From an uncultured Clostridium sp. (lineage in GTDB: Bacteria; Bacillota; Clostridia; TANB77; CAG-508), in NCBI GenBank assembly GCA_958438515.1, contig CAUBRZ010000004.1, positions 1-64,000 of the forward strand: a stretch of DNA of 64,000 nucleotides, in the 5' to 3' direction. A model generated the notes under the pieces. That model was given only the letters and a program-made list of their open reading frames with translations. It was not told the origin of the DNA and searched no databases. This document shows, in pieces, positions 19,535-29,283 of this stretch. Position numbers and translations under genes: made by a program. Every line of letters begins with the position of its first letter. Within the stretch, counting starts at the first letter, position 1.

Positions 19535-22500
19535 ATGAATACAATATTAGCAGAACTAGGTAGAAATCCAAAATTCATTGAGTTATTAAATAAAATAGAA
19601 AATAATGAAAGTCCGGTAGTAATATCGGGCTTAAATGACATGGGGCTTATACAAATAGGAACGGCAATTAATGAATTTGGAAAAAAACCAATATTAATAC
19701 TTACATATAACGAAATACAAGCAAAGAAAATATATGAGGATATATTATATTTTACAGACAAAGTTGAGTTGTTTCCTAAAAAAGAAATATTAACATATGA
19801 TTATGTAGCAGAAAGCAAAGATATACCATATAAGAGAATAGATGTATTAAATAAGATAAAAACAAGAAAAAATCTAATTGTGATAGCAAGCATAGAAACT
19901 GTAATGCAAAAGATTCCAGAAAAAAGGGCTCTATATAAAAACGAATTTAAATTTAAATTAGGTGAAAGCTATAATCTTGAAAGTATAAAAAAGAAACTAA
20001 TACAATTAGGATATACTAGATGTGATTTAATAGAAGGAAGAGGTCAGTTTAGTATAAGGGGGGGAATTATTGATATTGCAACAGGAGAAACAACAGGTAT
20101 TAGAGTTGAGCTTTGGGGTGATGAAGTAGATTCAATTCGTATATTTAATATTTCAACTCAGAGATCAATAAGTAATAAGGAAACAGCAGTAATATACCCT
20201 GCACATGAATATATTTTAGAACAAGATATAGAATCAATCTGTGAGAAGATAAAAAATAATAACAGAAATGTAGATGACAGGATAGTAGAAGAAGATATTG
20301 AACAAATCAAATCAGGAAGTTATATTAGTAAAATTGATAAATACTTCAATAGTTTCTATGAAAAGCAAGAAACAATATTGGATTATTTGAACGAAAACTA
20401 TTGTATCTTTTTAGATCAGATTAGCAAAATTAGACAAAGAATACAAAATATAAAAATAGATAACGAAAATTTGAAAAAAGCTTTAATAGAAAAAGAAAGA
20501 GTCGTTCCAGAAGCTATAACAAATTATTTAGATCTAGAACAAGTTGACGAGATTATAAAAAAGAGACAAGTTGCTTATATAGAAAAACAAGATTCAAATA
20601 TAAACATATATGGGGAAAAGTATAGATTTAATTATCGTGATGTAAATTATTATAAAAGTGAAATAGAAGAATTGATTAAAGATTTAAAGAAAGCAGTTTC
20701 AGAAAAAAAGAAGATTTATATCTTGCTAGAAACAAAGGAAAAAGCAAAAAAAGTAAAGAAAATTCTAGAAGAAAAAGAAATAACTTGTAAATTAGAAGAA
20801 AAATTAAATCAAACAATAATTGTAAAAGCAAGTCAAAGTATAATTACGATTTCTGTTGGAAAATTATCTTCAGGATTTGAAAACTATGAAACAAGTCAAT
20901 TAATAATTGTGGCAGACAATTTAATTAGTGGAGAAAAGAAAAGAAGAAGAATAAGTACGACAGCGTTTAAAGAGGGAGAAAGAGTAGTATTTGCAGATTT
21001 AAAAGTAGGAGATTTTGTAGTTCATCAAAAATATGGTATAGGAATTTATATAGGAGTAAATACAATAAAGGCAGATGGAACTACAAAAGATTATATTAAG
21101 ATAAAGTATCAAGATGATGATATTTTATATGTACCAACATCAAACTTAGATTCAATTAGAAAATATGTCGGAGGAGATGTAATAAAACCTAAGGTAAATA
21201 GGTTAGGAAGTAAAGAATGGGAGAACACTAAAGCAAAAGTTAAAAAGAACTTACGAGAAGTTGCAAAGGATTTAATAGAATTATATGCTAAAAGAGAAAG
21301 GACACAAGGATATGCATTCAGTAAAGATACTCCTTGGCAAGAAGAATTTGAAGAAAAATTTCCATATCAGGAAACAGAAGATCAATTAAGATGTATAGAA
21401 GAAGTAAAAAAGGATATGGAAAGTGCAAGACCGATGGATAGATTACTTTGTGGAGATGTAGGATATGGTAAAACAGAAGTAGCAATTAGAGCAGCATTTA
21501 AGGCAGCTATAGATGGAAAACAAGTTGCTTATCTTGCACCAACAACTGTTTTAGCAGAACAGCAGTATAAAGAATTTAAAGATAGAATGAAGGACTATCC
21601 AATCAAAATAGAAATATTAAATAGATTTAAGACAAAAAAATACCAAGAAGAAGTAGTAAAAAAGTTAAAATTAGGAGAAGTCGATATAGTAATTGGCACA
21701 CATAGAATTTTAAGTAAAGACGTAGAATTTAAAAATTTAGGATTATTAATAATTGATGAAGAGCATCGTTTTGGAGTGAAAGCGAAAGAAAAGATAAAAA
21801 CATTAAAAACAAATGTTGATGTTCTAACAATGACAGCAACACCAATACCTAGAACTATGCACATGTCAATTGTGGGAATTAGAGATATGTCTGTTATATA
21901 TGAACCACCTCACAACAGAAAACCAGTTCAGACATATGTATTAGAATATGACAAAGAAGTTATAAAAGAGGCTATTATAAAGGAATTAGAAAGAGATGGT
22001 CAAGTATTTTACTTATTTAATAATGTTGAGCAAATAGCAAGAAAAGCAGACGAAATTTCTAATTTACTTCCAGAAGCCAATGTAGTTTATGCACATGGAC
22101 AAATGCCTGGAAAACAAATAGAAGAAATTATGCAGGAATTTATAGACAAAAAATCTAATGTACTAGTTTGTACAACAATTTTAGAATCAGGAATAGATAT
22201 CCCAAATGCAAATACTATAATTGTAGAAAATGCTGATAGAATGGGATTAGCACAATTGTATCAAATCAGAGGAAGAGTAGGCAGATCAGATAAACAGGCA
22301 TATAGTTATATCACATACAAAAAGGATAAACTATTATCTGAAGTAGCAGACAAAAGGCTAAAAGCAATAAAGGAATTTACAGAATTTGGGTCTGGATTTA
22401 AAATAGCTATGAGGGATTTGGAAATAAGAGGTGCAGGAAGTCTATTACGGAGAAATTCAATCAGGACATTTAGAACAAGTAGGATATGACACATATTGTA

Positions 22501-23012
22501 ATCTATTAGAAGAAGTTGTAAAAGAAATGAAGGGAATTGATATAAAGCCAGAAACAGAACTTCAGATTGATTTAAATGTAACAAGTTATATACCAGATGA
22601 ATATATAAATGATTCTAATCAGAAAATAGAAATTTATCAGAAAATTGCTTTATGTGATAGTGAAGAGGATATCGAAAATATAACAGATGAAATAATTGAT
22701 AGGTTTGGAAATATGCCAGAAGAACTAGAGAATTTAACTGATATTGCAAGAATAAAATATTTAAGTAAAAAACTAAACATAGAAAAGATAGCAAGCAGAA
22801 AAAATGTTGTTGTATTCACATTTAACCCAAGTGTAAATAGAGAAGAAGCAAAAATAGAACTATTAACAATAATCCAAAAATATGGTAATAGAATTAAATT
22901 TTCTTCTGGAATAAAACCAATGATAACATTAGAAATAGGAAGTAAAAAAGAAGGGCAAATCTTAAAGGAAGTAATAAAATTTTTAAAAAGGTTAAATAAT
23001 AAGAGTATATAA
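19535..23012 (+). CDS. mfd: Transcription-repair coupling factor (one +1 shift)
   Basis: 1158 residues after joining, a normal Mfd length. Removes RNA polymerase stalled at lesions and recruits UvrA. The N-terminal UvrB-like module has IEGRGQFSIRGGIIDI near residue 167. The RNAP-interaction domain has VHQKYGIGIY near 497, and the translocase has Walker A GDVGYGKT and box II DEEHRFG. CGG at 22448 (residue 971) breaks the frame; skipping C gives GSLL-GEIQSGHLEQVGYD, the conserved GxLLG-xQSGH of Mfd. The TRCF C-terminal domain is then in frame. TATAAT at 19500 is a possible -10. Confidence 0.93.
22448..22450 (+). other. In-frame CGG, +1 recoding site 5
   Basis: Context TTA-C-GGA, the only site preceded by an A-ended codon. 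The join reads GAGSLL-GEIQSGHLEQ. Confidence 0.93.
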
Positions 23013-23081
23013 TAAAAACAAGAATAAAACAGTTTGAAAAAGATAAAATAACAATAATAGTTAATAAGTAAGGAGACAAAG

Positions 23082-23874
23082 ATGCAAATAATATCAAGTA
23101 AAGAAAATGAACTTGTAAAACATATAAAAAAATTAAAAGATAAGAAATATCGTGATAGTAATAATGAGTATTTAATAGAAGGAATAAAATTACTAAAAGA
23201 AGCAATTCAGGAAAATGTAAATATAAAACAAATTGTATTATGCGATGACTGTGAGAAGGCAGAAGCCATACCTAAAGAATTAATGTATGAAATTGCAAAA
23301 CAAAATTGTATCTATGTAACAAATAAAATATTTAAATATTTATCGGAAGTACAAGCACCACAAGGAGTGCTAGCAATAATAGAAAAAAATAATAAAGATA
23401 CCCAAATAGATTATTCTCAAGACATTATAGTCGCAATTGATGATATACAAGATCCTGGAAATTTAGGAACAATACTAAGAACAGTAGATAGTATAGGACT
23501 AAAACAAATATTAGTGTCAAAAAACACAGTAGATGCTTATAATCAAAAAGTAATACGTGCAACAATGGGAGCAATCTTCAGGGTAAAAATAATAGAATGT
23601 GAAGATATAGAAAAAACATTAAAAGAAGTACGAAAGCATAAATTTAAAATAGTAGTATCAACATTACAAACAGAAAACAGTATCTATGATATAGACTACA
23701 AAAAGAAGGTAATAGTAATAGGAAATGAAGCAAATGGTGTAGAGCAACATATACAAGAAATAGCAGATGAAAAAATAAAAATACCAATGATTCGGAAGAA
23801 CAGAAAGCCTAAATGCTTCAGTAGCAACAGGGATTATCTTATATGAATATGTAAGACAAAGAGGACACCACTAA
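23082..23874 (+). CDS. SpoU/TrmH-family RNA 2'-O-methyltransferase (one +1 shift)
   Basis: 263 residues after joining. Methylates a ribose in rRNA or tRNA using S-adenosylmethionine. An N-terminal RNA-binding domain begins LVKHIKKLKDKKYR. SPOUT motifs are DDIQDPGNLGTILRT near residue 122, VIGNEANGV near 209 and the C-terminal IPMIGRTESLNASVATGI. The last one exists only if CGG 23793 (residue 237) is skipped by +1; in the zero frame it reads MIRKNRKPKCF and stops early. The knotted C-terminus forms the cofactor site, so the shift is needed for activity. RBS AAGGAG precedes ATG. Confidence 0.9.
23793..23795 (+). other. In-frame CGG, +1 recoding site 6
   Basis: Context ATT-C-GGA. The join reads IPMI-GRTESLNASVATG, the SPOUT motif 3. 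Confidence 0.93.
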
Positions 23875-24021
23875 AAGAGGTCATGATTTTATCGAATAAT
23901 GTTAATATGTGAGATGAGTAAATAAAATATGGCAGTTTTATTTTAAAATATTACAAAAGTTGACAAAAACATTACAGAAAAATGAACATTTTTAGTAGTG
24001 TCCCCAGAAGGGAGCAAAAAA

Positions 24022-24525
24022 ATGAAATTAAATGTTGTTATGGTAGAACCAGAAATACCACAAAATACTGGAAATATTGCAAGGACATGTGCTGCAACAG
24101 GGGCTAAGTTACATTTAGTTCATCCTTTAGGATTTGATATTTCGGAAAAAGCAGTAAAAAGAGCAGGGTTAGATTATTGGGATAAAGTTGAAATAGAAGA
24201 ACATGAATCTTTTGAAGATTTCTTAGAAAAATATAAACCTCAAGAGCATAATATGTTTTTTGTAACAACAAAGGGAAAACATGTTTATTCAGAACCGAAT
24301 TATCATGAAATGGACGAAATTTTTTTATTGTTTGGAAAAGAGACTAAAGGATTACCTGAAGATATTTTGCAAAAGTATATTGATAAGACAATTAGAATTC
24401 CAATGAGACCTAATTTAAGATCACTTAATTTATCAAATTCAGTTTCTATAGTAGTTTTTGATGTATTAAGACAAAAAGGATTTGATGGATTAGAGGAAAT
24501 TAGCAATTATTTTAATGATAAATAA
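24022..24525 (+). CDS. trmL: tRNA (cytidine/uridine-34-2'-O)-methyltransferase
   Basis: 167 residues from ATG 24022, which is preferred over GTG 23998 because GGGAG lies 8 bases upstream. TrmL methylates the ribose of the wobble nucleotide in certain tRNA-Leu. Motifs: EPEIPQNTGNIARTC at the N-terminus, LFGKETKGLP near residue 101 and IPMRPNLRSLNLSNSVSIV near 125. It is intriguing in a window where leucine codons precede the recoding signal, because TrmL acts on leucine tRNAs, but the family is widespread. The frame is intact. Confidence 0.88.
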   Translation: MKLNVVMVEPEIPQNTGNIARTCAATGAKLHLVHPLGFDISEKAVKRAGLDYWDKVEIEEHESFEDFLEKYKPQEHNMFFVTTKGKHVYSEPNYHEMDEIFLLFGKETKGLPEDILQKYIDKTIRIPMRPNLRSLNLSNSVSIVVFDVLRQKGFDGLEEISNYFNDK

Positions 24526-24561
24526 TTTGTAAATGTCGAATTTTGCGATGAAAAATAGAGA

Positions 24562-24597
24562 AAAAAATGGAGAAAAGCTTGGATTTTCTCCATTTTT
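24562..24597 (+). terminator. Intrinsic terminator
   Basis: AAAAATGGAGAAAA / TTTTCTCCATTTTT with a GCTTGGA loop after trmL. Confidence 0.8.
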
Positions 24598-24833
24598 GTG
24601 GTTTAATAAAAGTATAGTATTTTTTTATATTATTTATATTAAATTTTAATCGTAGTATTTAAATCTAAAAATTAATTCCAAATACAAAATCAAATTAAAT
24701 AATCAGATAAAGGAGGTTGTAAAAATAAAACAATAAATTTACCTTAACATAAATATTAATATATAAATTACATATATAAATAAATTCATATGTTATATCA
24801 CATATTACATAGTTTAATTGAGGAGGAAAAAAA
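24598..24833. other. AT-rich intergenic region
   Basis: 236 bases, more than 80 percent A+T by eye, containing an orphan GGAGG at 24713 with no open frame behind it, and alternating TATATA-type tracts. I see no gene or clear promoter. Confidence 0.5.
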
Positions 24834-25847
24834 GTGAAATCTTTTACATATTTTGACTATATAAAATGTATTCATACATTAAGATTAAATGCAGTATTGC
24901 AATTAGCAGAAGAAGGAGTTAGTTATAAACTCGAAAAAAATAAACAAAATAAAGAACAGGATAACTTATTAAAGGACATTTTGAAAAGTGAAAAGGAGAT
25001 GGCGAAATTTATAAATGATTTTTTAGAGCCTAATGAAAATATAGAAAGCAAAAATTTAATTAGATACACAAATAATTATATTACTAAAAAATATAAATCA
25101 AAAGAAGCTGATTTAATATATTATTTGAAAAATCAAGATGTGTTTTTTTTAGTTGAACATCAATCAAAAGTAGATGATAAAATGCCATATAAGATATTAA
25201 ATATTTGTATAGATATTATACAAGAGTGGAGCAGAGCTAGAAGTTTAAGACAAGAAATGAAATATCCTATTGTAGTACCAATTATTATATATACGGGATG
25301 TGAAAAATGGAAAATTCCTAAAGACTATGACAGAAGACAAATTAGTAATTATGTATTAGAAAAAAATAAAATAGATTTAGAATATAATTTGATTGAATTA
25401 AATAGACTATCAAAAAAATACTTACTGCAGAAAAAGAGTATTTTTAGTTATGGAGCAATTTTAGAAAAATCAAGAAACACAGAGGAACTTAAGGAAAATA
25501 TTAATATCATATTAAATGATATAAAAAATAAAGGACAGCTAGAAGAATTTAGAGATGTTGTTATTAAGTCATTTAAATGTTCATTAGATAAAACTTTACA
25601 AGGACAAATATTGAGAAAAATAGACATAAAGATAAAAAAAGGAGAAAATGATATAAATATTTTATATGAAAGTATGGAAAGGAAATTTAGGCAAAATATT
25701 ATAGAAAAAATCCAAGAAGAAAAATTAGATACAGCCAAAAAATTATTAGAAAGAAGGATAAAAGATAATGTTATTTTAGAAAGTACACAAATAACTACAC
25801 AACAATTAGAAGAAATTAAAAAGGAAATGTTGTTGGAAAGTAAATAA
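24834..25847 (+). CDS. Rpn/YhgA-like PD-(D/E)XK nuclease family protein
   Basis: 337 residues from GTG 24834, 7 bases after GAGGAGG. The block ADLIYYLKNQDVFFLVEHQSKVDDKMPYKIL (about residues 90-120) matches the Rpn/YhgA-like 'putative transposase' nuclease family, with D and E-x-Q as PD-(D/E)XK residues. These proteins promote recombination in E. coli and are often multi-copy in Clostridia. The helical C-terminus has LLERRIKDN and ends in QQLEEIKKEM, as in relatives. No inverted repeats flank it, so mobility of this copy is not shown. Confidence 0.75.
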   Translation: MKSFTYFDYIKCIHTLRLNAVLQLAEEGVSYKLEKNKQNKEQDNLLKDILKSEKEMAKFINDFLEPNENIESKNLIRYTNNYITKKYKSKEADLIYYLKNQDVFFLVEHQSKVDDKMPYKILNICIDIIQEWSRARSLRQEMKYPIVVPIIIYTGCEKWKIPKDYDRRQISNYVLEKNKIDLEYNLIELNRLSKKYLLQKKSIFSYGAILEKSRNTEELKENINIILNDIKNKGQLEEFRDVVIKSFKCSLDKTLQGQILRKIDIKIKKGENDINILYESMERKFRQNIIEKIQEEKLDTAKKLLERRIKDNVILESTQITTQQLEEIKKEMLLESK

Positions 25848-25859
25848 AATAAAGTTTTA

Positions 25860-25901
25860 AGAGCTAATAGAATTATTGATATTATTTCTATTTGGCTCTT
25901 T
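25860..25901 (+). terminator. Intrinsic terminator
   Basis: AAGAGCTAATAGAA / TTCTATTTGGCTCTT hairpin followed by TCTTTTTT. Confidence 0.75.
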
Positions 25902-25977
25902 CTTTTTTATAATTATAAGAACTCCTTATTATTATTTTACATAAAATATATTAGGATAAATATTAAGGAGGCATAAA

Positions 25978-26745
25978 ATGGAGAAAATACTAGAGGTAAA
26001 AAATATTAGTAAAAAATATCAAAATAAACAAGGAGAGGTGCTAGCACTTAAAAATATAAATTTTAGAATAAGAAAGGGAGAATTTGTAAGTATTATAGGT
26101 CCAAGTGGATGTGGTAAGTCTACATTACTTTCTATTATTGCTGGATTAGAGGAAAAAACAACAGGAGAAATATACATAGAAGGTAAAAAAGTAGATGATA
26201 TTTCTTCAGAAATAGGATATATGCTACAAAGAGATTGTTTACTAGAATGGAGAAATATTTTGAGTAATACTATGTTTGGACTAGAAATAAAAGGTAAGAA
26301 AAATAATGAAAGTAAGAAATATGTAGAAGAATTACTAAAAAAGTATAATTTGTATGATTTTAAAGATAAGTATCCTTCTGAATTATCAGGAGGAATGAGA
26401 CAAAGAGTAGCATTAATCAGAACACTTGCTGTAAAGCCAAAAATATTATTATTAGATGAAGCATTTTCAGCATTAGATTATCAAACACGAATAATGGTAA
26501 CAAATGATATTTATGGAATATTAAGAAAAGAAAATATTACAGCATTAATTGTAACACATGATATTTCAGAAGCCATTAGTATGTCAGACAGAGTATTAGT
26601 ATTAAGCAAAAGACCCGGTACAATAAAAGATATTCACAAAATAGATTTTGAAATAGACAATAGAACACCATTAAATTGCAGAGAAAGTCCTAAGTTTAGC
26701 AGGTATTTCAATACTTTATGGAAGGAGCTGGGAGTAGATGAATAA
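25978..26745 (+). CDS. ABC transporter ATP-binding protein, SsuB/TauB type
   Basis: 255 residues. Powers import by the permease encoded next. Walker A GPSGCGKST near residue 42, Q-loop in YMLQRDCLLEW, signature LSGGMRQR near 137 and Walker B LLLDEAFSALD near 158 are all present. The C-terminal RPGTIKDIHKID is typical of nitrate/sulfonate/taurine/thiamine-precursor importers. Its end overlaps the permease start by 8 bases. RBS AAGGAGG. No riboswitch was seen in the 74-base leader, so the substrate is open. Confidence 0.88.
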   Translation: MEKILEVKNISKKYQNKQGEVLALKNINFRIRKGEFVSIIGPSGCGKSTLLSIIAGLEEKTTGEIYIEGKKVDDISSEIGYMLQRDCLLEWRNILSNTMFGLEIKGKKNNESKKYVEELLKKYNLYDFKDKYPSELSGGMRQRVALIRTLAVKPKILLLDEAFSALDYQTRIMVTNDIYGILRKENITALIVTHDISEAISMSDRVLVLSKRPGTIKDIHKIDFEIDNRTPLNCRESPKFSRYFNTLWKELGVDE

Positions 26746-27549
26746 TTCAAATATTTCAAAGGAAAGAAAAAGATATTTAAAAAATAGAAGGAAAAAACAA
26801 TATTTAATTTTATTAGCACAAATAGCAATTTTGGTAATTTTTTTAGGAGTATGGGAAATAGCAGCCAATAAAGGTATTATTGATAGTTTCATTACAAGTA
26901 AGCCAAGTAGAATTTTTGATACATTTATGAATTTAACTTCGAATAATTTATTAGAACATATAGGAGTAACAGTATATGAAACAGTAGTTGGCTTTTTATT
27001 AGGGACGATATTAGGAATTATGGTAGCAATAATATTATGGTGGTCAGACTTTTTGTCAAAAGTAGCAGAACCATATTTAGTAGTTTTAAATAGTTTACCC
27101 AAAGTTGCTCTTCGGACCAGTTATAATTATTTGGGTAGGAGCAGGTACACCTGCAATTATTGTTATGGCAATAGCTATATCGTTAATTGTAACAATACTG
27201 GAGAATCTAAATGGATTCTTAAAAACAGATAAAGAAGTAATAAAAATGGCAAAAACTTTTCATGCAAGTAAAATACAAATACTAACAAAAATAGTTATAC
27301 CTGCCAATTTGTCAACATTTATAAATTCATTAAAAGTAAATATAGGGCTTTCATTAGTAGGAGTAATTTCAGGTGAATTTTTAGTATCAAAGGCAGGTCT
27401 TCGGATATTTAATCGTGTATGGAGGGCAAGTATTTAAATTAGATTTAGTAATGACAAGTGTTATTATACTAGGTATTGTAGCAGGAATAATGTATACAAC
27501 AGTATTATTATTAGAAAAGTTTATCCTAAAATCAAGAAAGTTTAAATGA
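26738..27549 (+). CDS. ABC transporter permease, SsuC/TauC type (two +1 shifts)
   Basis: 269 residues after two joins, with the usual six or so membrane helices. This is the most demanding case in the window. CGG at 27113 (residue 125) must be skipped to give LPKVAL-GPVIIIWVGAGTP. A second CGG at 27402 (residue 221) must be skipped to give SKAGL-GYLIVYGGQVFKLD, the conserved family C-terminus. Both joins restore family-typical sequence, including the EAA-loop region VIKMAKTFHASKIQILTKIV between them. It overlaps the ATPase gene by 8 bases and is followed after 40 bases by the binding protein. Confidence 0.9.
27113..27115 (+). other. In-frame CGG, +1 recoding site 7
   Basis: Context CTT-C-GGA. 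The join reads PKVAL-GPVIIIWVG. First of two sites in this gene. Confidence 0.93.
27402..27404 (+). other. In-frame CGG, +1 recoding site 8
   Basis: Context CTT-C-GGA. The join reads SKAGL-GYLIVYGGQ. Second site in the same gene, 289 bases after the first. Confidence 0.93.
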
Positions 27550-27589
27550 GCTTTTTTATAAAAGGGAAAAGCTTAAAAGGAGGAAAATT

Positions 27590-28604
27590 TTGAAAAAGAA
27601 AGCAATAATTAGTACAATTACAATTCTTGCAATTGTATTAGTAGTAATTGGTATTATTAATGTAAAAAATTCAAATCAAAATACAAAAGAAACAAAATTA
27701 ATAAAAGTTAACGAGGTTACACGTTCAGTATTTTATGCTCCACAATATGTAGCAATAAATAATGGATATTTTAAGGAAAATGGTTTAGAAATAGACTTGA
27801 CAACAGGTCAAGGTGCAGATAGTGTAATGACAGCAGTATTATCAAATCAATGTGATATAGGATTTGCAGGACCAGAAGCTTCAATCTATGTATATAATGA
27901 AGGAAAAGAGGACTATTGCCAAGTTTTTGCTCAAATGACAAAAAAGGATGGATCATTTCTAGTTGCAAGAAATGAAAATAAAGATTTTGATTGGCAAGAG
28001 GTAAAAGGAAAGACAATAATACCAGGAAGAAGAGGTGGAGTACCTTATATGACATTAGAGTATGTACTTAAGAAAAATAAAATTGATACTAAAAAAGATG
28101 TGACATTAGATGATAGTATTAAGTTTGATTTAATGGCAGGAGCATTTACAAGTCGGAAATGCAGATTATGTTACTTTATTTGAACCGACAGCATCATTAA
28201 CACAAAAAGAAAATAAAGGATATATTGTTGCGTCAGTAGGAGAGGCAGCAGGTGAAATACCATATACAGCATATTTTGCTAAAAAAAGTTATATAGAAAA
28301 TAATGAAAATACAATACAAAAGTTTACAAATGCTATTTATCAAGGACAAAAATGGGTAAAAGAACACAATAGTGATGATATTGCAAGAGAAATTCAGAGT
28401 TTCTTCCCAGATACAGATATAGAACTATTAACATCAGCAATACAAAGTTACAAAGATATTGATGCATGGAATGATACACCAGTTTTAAAAGAAGAGTCTT
28501 TTGATAGATTACAAGAAGTTATGACAAGTGCAGGAGAATTGAAAGAAAAAGCACCATATAATAAAATAGTAAACAATAAATATGCTGAAAATGTAAATAA
28601 GTAA
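27590..28604 (+). CDS. ABC transporter substrate-binding protein, SsuA/NMT1-like (one +1 shift)
   Basis: 337 residues after joining, starting TTG 27590 behind AAGGAGG. The N-terminal hydrophobic segment (about residues 5-22) is a signal or membrane anchor; no lipobox Cys is obvious. FYAPQYVAINNGYFKENGLEI and GQGADSVMTAVLSNQCDIGF are the substrate-domain motifs of the NMT1/SsuA/ThiY group. CGG 28154 (residue 188) is skipped to give AFTS-GNADYVTLFEPTASL, after which the second lobe reads through to NVNK. It likely binds a small anion, sulfonate or thiamine precursor. Confidence 0.88.
28154..28156 (+). other. In-frame CGG, +1 recoding site 9
   Basis: Context AGT-C-GGA. The join reads AGAFTS-GNADYVTLFEP. 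Confidence 0.9.
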
Positions 28605-28614
28605 ATAAGTAAAT

Positions 28615-28697
28615 AAACTAGGGAGCTTTTGAAGTGAACCCAAATTATTAGACAAAAAAGTTTAATAAGGAGGGTTCATTACAACTTTTTCTAGTTT
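28615..28697. repeat. Long imperfect inverted repeat
   Basis: AAACTAG...GAAGTGAACCC and GGGTTCATTAC...CTAGTTT pair with a few mismatches around a 30-base centre. It lies between the binding-protein stop and the regulator promoter. It may act as a terminator. GTGAACCC...TTAGACA also resembles IS3-type ends, but nothing transposase-like is nearby. Confidence 0.5.
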
Positions 28698-28811
28698 ATT
28701 TTACTTTTAAAAGTATATATATAATAAAATTAAAAAAGATAGAATAATCAAAGAATAAAGAGATAAAAAGAGTATTAACGAATAAAGGTTTACATATAAG
28801 GAAAAAATATT

Positions 28812-28840
28812 TTGACAAGTAGAACTCATAGTGTTATATT
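28812..28840 (+). promoter_or_regulatory. Sigma-A promoter of the XRE regulator
   Basis: TTGACA at 28812-28817, 17-base spacer, TATATT at 28835-28840, 24 bases before the start codon. Confidence 0.8.
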
Positions 28841-28864
28841 TACGAATGAAAAGGAAGTGATAAT

Positions 28865-29197
28865 ATGGAAATTGATTTCGAATTAATGGGAAATAGAATT
28901 AGAGAGGCTAGAAAAAGGAAGGGATGGACTCAAGAAAACCTATCAGAAGAACTAGATGTTGCAATTGCTTTCATTAGTAGGATAGAAAGAGGAAAAACAG
29001 AAGTAAGTTTAAAAAGGCTATCTCAAATAGCAAGAATATTAGATGTACCAATAGAAGAATTAATAACAGGAGTAGCACCAAAAAATGGAAAATATTTAGA
29101 TAGAGATATAAATAGGATTTTAGAACAATGTACACCAGATAAGCAAAAGTTAATATATAATATTGCAAAAATTGTATCAGGTATAAAATTTGTGTAA
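28865..29197 (+). CDS. XRE-family helix-turn-helix regulator
   Basis: 110 residues. The HTH_3 domain covers residues 8-63: RIREARKRKGWTQENLSEEL, then VAIAFISRIERGKTEVSLKRL. The C-terminal 45 residues have no recognisable sensor domain. Its own consensus promoter separates it from the ABC genes. Targets are unknown, and the nearby inverted repeat 28615-28697 is a candidate site. smc follows after 86 bases. Confidence 0.85.
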   Translation: MEIDFELMGNRIREARKRKGWTQENLSEELDVAIAFISRIERGKTEVSLKRLSQIARILDVPIEELITGVAPKNGKYLDRDINRILEQCTPDKQKLIYNIAKIVSGIKFV

Positions 29198-29283
29198 AAT
29201 AAATCCAAAGTGTTTGCTTTACAAAAACAAAAAAATAGTATAAACTACATAGATAGATAAGAAAAAGCAAAAGGTGATAATAA

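Noticed and set aside
22400..22450. Upstream internal Shine-Dalgarno or downstream hairpin as a common stimulator of the shift
   Set aside because: An AGG-rich stretch precedes sites 5 and 8 but not most others, and no shared downstream structure was found by eye.
24713..24730. Orphan GGAGG as start of a small gene
   Set aside because: No open frame longer than a few codons follows it.
28634..28680. Insertion sequence remnant (IS3-like ends)
   Set aside because: Only short end-like motifs are present; no transposase fragment or target duplication is visible.
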